NCBI RefSeq assembly: GCF_028640845.1
Contig: NC_080539.1
Location: 104,434,554-104,498,553 of the forward strand
From: Ahaetulla prasina
Lineage: Eukaryota > Chordata > Lepidosauria > Squamata > Colubridae
Direction of reading: 5' to 3'
Length of the DNA: 64,000 nt
The notes under the pieces were generated by a model, which had not been told where the DNA came from, ran no database searches, and worked only from the letters and a program-made list of their open reading frames with translations. A program made the position numbers and the translations under genes. Below are positions 56,221 through 64,000 of the stretch, piece by piece (positions within the stretch are counted from its first letter, which is position 1; the number at the start of each line of letters is the position of its first letter).

Positions 56221-59200
56221 GATATATATTTTTAATGTGAATGAATTTACAAAATTCATTTTATAAATTTGTAAAGGCAATTTTTTTCTGCTTTTAAAGC
56301 ATGGTTGCCCATTTTTTCCTACTGTTTAGAAAAATAATGTGACATCTGTATATGAGTGAGATATGTTTTTAGGCAGCACATGTTTATGTTCAGGTGTAAC
56401 TGTTTTCAAATTAAAAAGCATTAAGTTGTGAATGGTTTATCATTGAGGATTTCCGGTAACTTTATTTATTATTCTCTTGTGTATATATGTTGACTACTGA
56501 TGCTCACATTATTATTTATACCATGTTAGGAAATTCTGCCCTCTTCCTTTCTGAAGCAATAAATAACATAAAATTAGAAACTCCTTTTTTAGTAGTCATG
56601 GCATTTGATTCCATAAAAAAAAAAGAAGTGAGAATAACCAAGTTGACGACTGATGTGCAAAATAACACCCAGATGCACAGGATTAAATTTCAAATATTAT
56701 ACAATCATCCCACATGTTTAACAAGCATAAATAATAAAAATATTGAATATCTGTTTACCTGAAATGTAGACAACTCTGAATTTAAAACAATCCTCATTCC
56801 ACAAAACAAGTGCAGACATAAATATATATTTAATTTATTATCTCATAGTTGAAGTATGTATGTATGTATGTATGCACATTCATTTGCAATAAAGATCCAT
56901 GTACCATTTATTTCTTTAATGATGAGTTGCATGAGATTGGTGTCTGAATACACGTAGAGCAATCTCATGCAATTCCTCATCCTTAGTAAATGTGTAACTT
57001 AATTGCAAATGAATGGCATACCTGTAGGTTGTGAATCTGCCTGCCAGAAACCATACTAAAAACTCTTTATCAGGACTAAACAACGTATATTGAATATTAC
57101 CCAAATGTGCATTAATTGAATTAAAAATAGCTAAATAAGTTTCTCAATAAAAAATAACTGAACCCATCTGGATAAACCAACTATTATCACACACAAACTA
57201 TTGTTGCACACAAAAATACACTGCATACCAATACATAAAATATTCTCTCCCTGCCACAATGAAGAAAATGAATGAACTAGGGGAAAGAAGTAAGGGGTCG
57301 AGGAAGGAAGGAAAAGAGAGAGGAACCCTGTGATACAAAGGGTTAAATTGACCAAGGAGTTAATCCTTCCAAGCATCAGTTAATATGCTGTCTTACCTTC
57401 TACTCATTCTAATTTATTTATTTCACAGCAAATGTCAATTTCTTCAGGTCACTGCTTATTAGTAACTCCCATAAGATAAAATATGTGTAGATATGTGTGT
57501 GTTTTAAAAAGCATGTTTTAATTGTGTAAGAAGATAATAGACCAGTCTAGATATAACGTAACAGAACATACTGTTCTGTTTCATCAGACTAGGATGTAGA
57601 TGATGAAGACATCTCTGTCTAGAACAGCAAAACTACTTAATCAACAATGTTATTAGTCCTTAATTTTCATGTCAAAGGATGGAAATAAGAGAACTATGAA
57701 TATAATTGGAATATAATTTTATCTTTAGATATCTCTAAAGATTTTGAAGAGATAAGATAAAACATGGTTAGATCTTATGTTAAAGATTACAGAGTGGAGC
57801 GGTAGCATCTCCTGATTCTAGTTTTGTGGAATAACTATCATAATGGTGGGTCAAAGATGCCATAAAATATAGCCTGCTAATCCGGTTGACATCATTTCCT
57901 TTATATTATCACCACTTTTGGATGGTTCAGAAGAATTCTCATGATTCTATTCCATTGTCCAGCTTCATCTTATCAAGATAATTAGGGTCCTTTCAATCCC
58001 AGAATTAGACTGAAACAAAAAAATGCAGTGGATCTATATTTATAGTACATTTTTAAAATGCAAATAATGGGAATTAACATTTCTTCACAAAAATTTAGAA
58101 GAGTAAAATTGCCATTATTTGCTTCATCAGTTCACTGGAAGAACGCTTTATTTCTGATTCTTCTGCTTATTTAATATCCTCGATTTGCCTTTTAAATTTT
58201 TTCCTTCCTTAAGGCATAATTTAAACATGCATCATGCTATATATTAGGCATTGCCGAGAAGTAGCCAACATTTTGATGCTCGTTTGGATGGCATCGTTAA
58301 CTATTAATCTGATATTATGGACATGGAAGATAAAAATAACACTTCACATAAACACCACAAAGAAGTGGTAGCTGTAATGAAAGGCCCAGCTCCTCCTTTT
58401 CAGCTTGCAAACTGGGGCTCCAATTATGTGCAGTGTTTTGAAGCTGAATGGAGCTGCTTTGCCACACTTTCCAAATTGAGGGAGGACAGGCAAGAACAAT
58501 ATCCTTTAAGGCACTGTTCCAAATAACAATTAAGGACTGAAATCAGATAAAAGCCCATACATGAAGATTTATGGAGCTGAAAACATACTTTTTAAAATGG
58601 CATTGCGGCTATTGTCACTATAACAATAGTGGGGGTTTTATTTGCATTCATCCTCCCACCCAACTCATGGAGTTAGAATCCTTTACAGCTTTTCATTTGA
58701 ATTAATACCTGTTTGTCTTTGTTGCTGTATGCAAAGATACTTGTTGAACAAGACAGCATGCAAATCATTCTCAATGCCCAAAATGGTCATTATTATAACA
58801 GGCTCTTTTCCCTAAATTAGACTAAAGGTTAGCGTTCACAAAAACTCCCTGCCTTATTTTTATGCTTTTTTTCTTAGATACTATACTAGCAAAAGAGAGA
58901 ATCTCATCTTTTCAGGTGATGCAACATTTTCAATATGAAATTTCAATATTGAATCTATAATACCTGAATAATATGAAGTAATGTACATTTCTGTGAAAGG
59001 TTCTAACACAATGGAATTTCCAAAAAAGCAGTTTCACCGCACCATTGGTGTAGGAGAGTTTATGTGGATCCATAGGAAGAGGAAAAAAATGTTCTTTGGA
59101 AAGGATTCTAATTAACTGCTTTCTTTCCTTTATAAACATCTGCATGACAAATGACTCTCTTATGATCTAGAAATGGTCCTTTATTTTGTAAAATTTCAGG

Positions 59201-61314
59201 TGTAGCGTTTTGCCAAATTCAATTTTATCCTTACCACTTATGCACTGTCCTATCACCCTTTTAATATAAGGTTTATTAAAATATCTGAATGGGAACTCCA
59301 TTCCACTAAATACTTGTCTGTTCTCTCATTGTAGACATAATCCTAGCCATTACTTATAGCTAGTAGACATAATCCTAGCCACTCCTTCTCTTCTATTGAA
59401 TGAGAAATATTTTACCTATGTAGTAAAACAAAATTGCTGCATTAGTTTAATGTACTCACAAGGTTTTATAAAATTCATGTTGTTAAATATGTTCCAGAAC
59501 AAATATATTGCAAGATGAAGGTGATCATGTGGTTAAGCTTTAAACCTATGCTCACCTACCTGAGAATTAACTTAATGAATACAGAAAAAATGTACTTTGC
59601 ACATTTGTGATATTACTACCAAATGATAATATTTTAGATTGAAAGAATAATGACTAAATATAGCATTTCCCAGAAAGTGGAACTTAATTTCAGTTTCAGT
59701 TGGGTGAATTCAGTGTTTGTACAATGAATTATAATATTCTAAATGACAAGCTCTGTTAGATCTTACTGGAGTAGAAAGAGTTAAATAGAATTACGCTTAA
59801 TAATGGTGTATTAGGACAAGAGGATTAAGTAAAGCAGCTCGGATATGAGATTTCCTATTTAACTATTAACGTTAATTTATGTCCCACTTTTCCAAAAATC
59901 AACATCACTGTGATATATAAAATCTACCCATTTTCCCTAAGAAATTGTGAGTGTAGTATGTATAGATGTGTTTGCACACTAAAAATCGCATGCAAGGGAG
60001 TAGAATATACATTTTGCTCTTTCAGTCTCACAACTATCATCTTGCATTTGAGTTTTGCCTTCGAGCCTCTTAAGGAACAGACATCACAAATCAGAAGCAG
60101 AGTAGCTGTAGCATCGTTTAATTCAAAAGGCAAAAAGGAGATGGAACTCCATCAAATAAGGATTAATGGGAACAGAGAGGAAGATGATAATTGAGGTCTC
60201 TGTTGACTAGGTAATGAAGTCTGCTGGAAGGACCCAATTGTCTGTGGAAGAATTGAATGTCAGGATCATTTAGGGTTAACAACAGTCCAATACAAGCAAA
60301 AGCAGACAACTATGAAAAATAGCTGGCATGGTAGCCATTTTGTATAGATCAGGGCTACAAACTTGATAATGAGGCCCCACATTCACTACATCCTTCTGCT
60401 CTAATTACTAAGGTGAATGAAGAATACTTAATCTGGGTGGAAGAGTATAAAGCAAGAAACCCCCCTCCATAGCCCTTTATTTTGTGAACTCAAATACAGT
60501 ATCCTTTAAAGGAACCTTTTCTAGCATGTAGAGAATTGTTGTTACTGTAACTTGCATTAGGAAGGACCATTTATTAAAGTTCTATTTTAAAAAATGCTGT
60601 TTGTTGTAGGAAAGGAACTGTTCAAAATGGTTTTTGAATATGCAAAAAATTCTGAAATGCTAGTCTTTATGTGACTAAATGAGCTTGATTTTGCTATTGA
60701 TAAATCATACAGTATATGTTTTTTTAAAAAGAAAAAACCTTAAAATCAATATTGTTGACAGAAAAATTTGGAGATTAGAGTACAATATTGACAATAAATT
60801 GTGTTTGTGTTTCAAGTGGTGATGGCTATAGGGTCTTGCTGCAAATTGTTGTGCCACGAGCTCTGTGTACATATGACATCTCATTACATGTAGAAAAGAA
60901 GCAGAGCTTGTGATGCCACACTGCCACACTGTTTTTGTAAATCTGACCTCCTTGCCCACCTCCTGGCTGCTGGTGGTCTGAAATATATTACTATTATTTC
61001 AGAGATAATGCTTCAAAAAATAGTAGTCACTCCTGAAAAGCAAGGAAATAATTAGTTCAGCTCTCAGTTATAATATCTTTTTAAGAAAATTTAGGAATGT
61101 GCTAAAATAGGCTTAAACTTTGGCTTCCATTTATAAACATATGCAATTAGAAATATATTTACTTTATCTGGAAAGAAGTGGGGAACAGTAACTCTTTACT
61201 GAGTGCTATCATAGAAGAGTTCTATAACAGGAAAATGGAACAGCATAGGAAAACCTTTCTCTTGAATGGGTAGGCAATTGCAAAGAAAATACTAACTCAT
61301 TTTATTATCTAAAG

Positions 61315-61449
61315 CAGGAATGTCAAACTCGCGGCCCGTGGGCCGGATGCATCACGCACTGTCCATGCCCACCCCCGTTTTAGTGAAAGGGAAAAAAGTT
61401 GCAATACATCACGTGACGACAACATGCCATCGCAAGTTTGACACCCCTG
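61315..61449. mobile_element. hAT-type MITE (tgtcaaactcg family) with near-exact TSD
   Basis: A 135-bp element with ends caggaatgtcaaactcgcgg and cgcaagtttgacacccctg, flanked by atctaaag (61307-61314) and ctctaaag (61450-61457), one mismatch. Relative of 37627-37753. Confidence 0.85.
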
Positions 61450-61949
61450 CTCTAAAGTATATTGGATTGCTTGTTACTTGTCTTGTGTTGCTTCTCTCTT
61501 ACATTCAAGTTTGGGACTTTTCTGGAACTGCATGAATTTACCAGTATGTTTCTTGTTAATTTATGAAGACATTATAAATTGCATTTATTGAATGAAAGGT
61601 TATCAATTTTAGTTCTCTACCCTCACTCACAGTTGCCGTTTAAGAATTCCGAAGTTTAGATTCATAAATGTTTACATGTGTTTCTTGCTATTTTTAATCT
61701 TCAGCAGCAGCCTACACTAAAAGGGGTTCACAACTCATGAGAGCAGAACCTATTGGCTTAAGCCAAATGGGATCATCTAAAAGTCTTCACCTCCATTTCT
61801 CCAATATTAGAATACCACAAAATATTTTAGTTGCACTTGTATACAATCTGCCAGTAGAGGAAAAAGAAGTAACATGGAAGTCTTGCAAACATTGTCTTGA
61901 GGCCTACTAGATGTATCTCATCCTTTCTCCAGGAATTCAAGGTGTGACT

Positions 61950-62090
61950 TATGGTACATTTTAACCCTGCCACAACAACCTGCCACAGTGAAGTGGGCTG
62001 AGAGAGAGAATGACTGGCTCAAAGCCATCCATGGCCTTGCCATGGCTGAGGGTGAACTAGCACCTTCAGTGAAGAAACCACCCTGGTGTA
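61950..62090 (-). repeat. CORE-SINE (MIR-like) remnant
   Basis: Shares agtgggctgagagagagaat-gactggctcaaagccatcc with the copies at 17361 and 42484; the tRNA-like end is decayed. Confidence 0.55.
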
Positions 62091-62601
62091 AAAATGAATT
62101 AAATAATGGTAGCTGATGCCCTTATCAGTATAAACCTCAGTTATATTCTGAGATGTTTACTTTGCTGATGTTGTCAAAAGCTGAGAGGGAATCCATTTCA
62201 TGGTGGGGGGGGGACAGAAAGGTTCATACTTGCATTATTTAAAATAAATTAGGTGGCAACAGATATAGAATACATGGCGATAGTAAGGAAGAGCACATTG
62301 TCTAGGACAAGAGAGAAGGCTTTCTTTCCATAGTAGCTTTTTCTGTCAAAAAGCTACTGCGTTATACAGTTTTTCTGACCTGCTTTCTGTCAGAAGTTGA
62401 GCACAATTATGCCCAGTGATTATGTTAGTTAAGAATGAATAGTTATTTGACATCTCCAGAAAATGGTAGTCCGCTGTGTATCTGGCTGCCCCAAAGCAAC
62501 AAAGAAGGGAGGGAAATTCAAAGTTCCATTTGGGCCTCACTGAATTCTTACCGTACAATATAAATTCAGCCTCATTATTTGGGGTTAAGTATTAGGACAA
62601 T

Positions 62602-62961
62602 GGGACACAGTGGCTCAGGGGCTAAGACGCTGAGCTTGTCAAACGAAAGGTCGGCAGTTCAGCGGTTCGAATCCCTTCTGCTGCCACGTAACGGGGTGAG
62701 CTCCCGTTACTTGTCCCAGCTTCTGCTAATCTAACAGTTTCGAAAGCACATAAAAAATGCAAGTAGAAAAAATAGGGACCACCTTTGGTGGGAAGGTAAC
62801 AGCATTCCGTGCTCCTTTGGTGTTGAGTCATGCCGGCCACATGACCAGGGAGACGTCTTCAGACAGCGCTGGCTCTTCGGCTTTGAAACGGAGATGAGCG
62901 CCGCCCCCTAGAGTCAGGAACAACTAGCACGTATGTGCAAGGGGAACCTTTACCTTTACTT
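62602..62961 (+). repeat. tRNA-derived SINE with Bov-B-like tail and 12-bp TSD
   Basis: A full-length 360-bp SINE flanked by exact duplications tattaggacaat (62590-62601 and 62962-62973). An A box (tggctcagggg, 62611-62621) and a perfect B box (ggttcgaatcc, 62664-62674) form a pol III promoter. The body includes gagtcatgccggccacatga and ends in gaacctttacctttac, the tail type of Sauria/squamate SINEs that use Bov-B machinery. The exact target duplication and intact boxes point to a fairly recent insertion. Confidence 0.93.
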
Positions 62962-63384
62962 TATTAGGACAATAACATCCTGGCAGGGTTTATTCTGCCT
63001 GGTTCCCCCTCCCCCCTCCTTCTTTCCAATGTTTTTATCCAACAGAAATGGATGGTTTTATTCTTTAAGAATTAAAAAAAACACACACATCCTCAGCCAT
63101 TTTTTGCAGAGAAACATCTATGGCCATGTAAGCCAATGTAAAGGTATTTTACTATCTAGAGTGCAGCTGTAGTGAGGTCCTTGTAACAGTGGATTTCTGC
63201 TTTGTACTTGAGCAGAAACATCTATTTTTTTTCAGACAAACAGAATTTTATGTTCTGTGATTACACTCCTGACTTAGAAGTATCTGTGGCCCTAAAAACC
63301 CCTGTTTTATAAAAAGGGATCATCATTCTTGGGGGGGGGGCTGTCTGAGTATAGACACTTCATTTATTTGCTTGTTTTGTTTGC

Positions 63385-63510
63385 CTCTGTTTATTAAATT
63401 TATATGCTGCTACTCATCTCAGTCTCCAAAGCAACTCTGGGTGGCTTAAAATTAAAAACATAAATATAAACATATATTAACAACATTAGATACAGAAATA
63501 AAAACCAAAG
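63385..63510 (-). mobile_element. Old L2-like LINE tail, antisense
   Basis: The + strand tttattaaatttatatgctgc...tctgggtggcttaaaattaaa is a diverged complement of the L2-type tail (cf. 1929 and 52358). Confidence 0.5.
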
Positions 63511-64000
63511 GTGAGATTGGTATGGTGATACATTAAAATGACCCTCACAAGATATCCAGCTAAAATACTGCTTTTCATCCAGTAAACTGGGTAGCTGACC
63601 AATGCCTTTTAATAGCCTTAATATCAGCCTTTCTTTTTAACCCTGCAGATGCCTTGAAAATTCAACAGAACAATTCTTCATCAGCCAAGATATATATGCA
63701 TGTATGAAAAAGAAGCTCAATTTTTAGTTACACTTCTATAGTTACATAGGCTGAGAGTAAAGAAAACTAGCTGCAGCAGCTGTAAATTTTCTGAGGATTT
63801 ATCTAACCACAAATACATTGAAATGGGGAAATGGGGCTATATTAAACTGTGCGAGATGCTGCTGGAACTTAGCCATTTCTGCAATATCCTGTAATTAATT
63901 TATTATGACAGGTCTGGCAAACTGAAACACCCAATTCACTTGCGACAGACTTGCTACAGTAGAGATGTTTTAAACTCTGCTGTCCCCTAAAAGGCAGGTA

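Larger units (their letters stand above)
56221..64000. other. Intergenic region downstream of AHI1
   Basis: AT-rich and poor in young transposons until 61.3 kb. Recognised: a (gtat)n SSR (56855-56873), a hAT MITE (61315-61449), a CORE-SINE remnant (61950-62090), a tRNA SINE (62602-62961) and an L2 tail relic (63385-63510). About 56900-61300 holds no recognised gene or repeat. In mammals MYB lies convergently beyond the AHI1 3' end; no MYB exon was seen. Confidence 0.6.

Noticed and set aside
59910..60194. 94-codon plus-strand frame downstream of AHI1, considered as a MYB or other exon
   Set aside because: No similarity recognised, wrong strand for convergent MYB, and no conserved splice context.
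62602..62690. tRNA gene suggested by A and B boxes
   Set aside because: The boxes belong to a SINE head. The cloverleaf is decayed, and the unit continues into the SINE body with flanking target duplications.

Overview
The window is vertebrate nuclear DNA, most likely from a snake. It holds the 3' half of one spliced protein-coding gene, AHI1 (Jouberin), on the + strand, followed by about 8 kb of downstream intergenic sequence. Twelve coding exons can be placed from 408 to 55524. Their splice phases chain without a break: 1,425 nt of whole codons after a 2-nt split codon, giving about 474 residues plus the stop. They encode the end of the WD40 propeller, a linker, a complete SH3 domain and a lysine-rich C-terminus. 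The 5' half of the gene (N-terminus and early WD repeats) lies before base 1. There is no bacterial or viral gene organisation and no real tRNA or rRNA gene.

The snake assignment rests on the repeats. There are L2-like LINEs ending in a conserved hairpin-like tail (cgccctgag...gggcggtat), a Bov-B (RTE) tail, a tRNA-derived SINE with a Bov-B-like (acctt)n end, CORE-SINEs with L2-type tails, and a CR1 3' end carrying a (GAATA)n array. There are also many hAT-type non-autonomous elements with 8-bp target duplications. This mixture is typical of squamates, and the CR1/pentanucleotide pairing is described for snakes.

Layout: 1-6604 has five closely spaced WD40/linker exons, with an L2-like tail, CORE-SINEs and a palindromic hAT MITE in the introns. 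6605-14899 (intron) carries a solo LTR and a 2-kb L2-like copy with an unbroken reverse transcriptase frame. 14976-39984 (25-kb intron) is the main transposon store: Tc1 remnant, hAT copies, L2 and Bov-B fragments, a second antisense LINE type, a CR1 tail with microsatellite, and an inverted repeat that may be a Penelope-like terminal region. 40044-49394 holds linker exons, the SH3 exon and the next exon. 49395-54298 is an intron with a dense nested pile of retroelement tails and (ATT)n arrays. 54299-56220 holds the last two exons and the 3' UTR. 56221-64000 is intergenic; mammalian gene order predicts the convergent MYB gene further on, but no MYB exon was recognised here.

No new multi-gene system was found. 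The most unusual observations are the hammerhead-like inverted repeat near 38.95 kb, a 14-15-bp degenerate tandem array near 36.45 kb, a solo LTR with a long open frame, and several hAT families whose insertions can be delimited to the base by exact 8-bp duplications. All family names come from reading motifs, without a database search.
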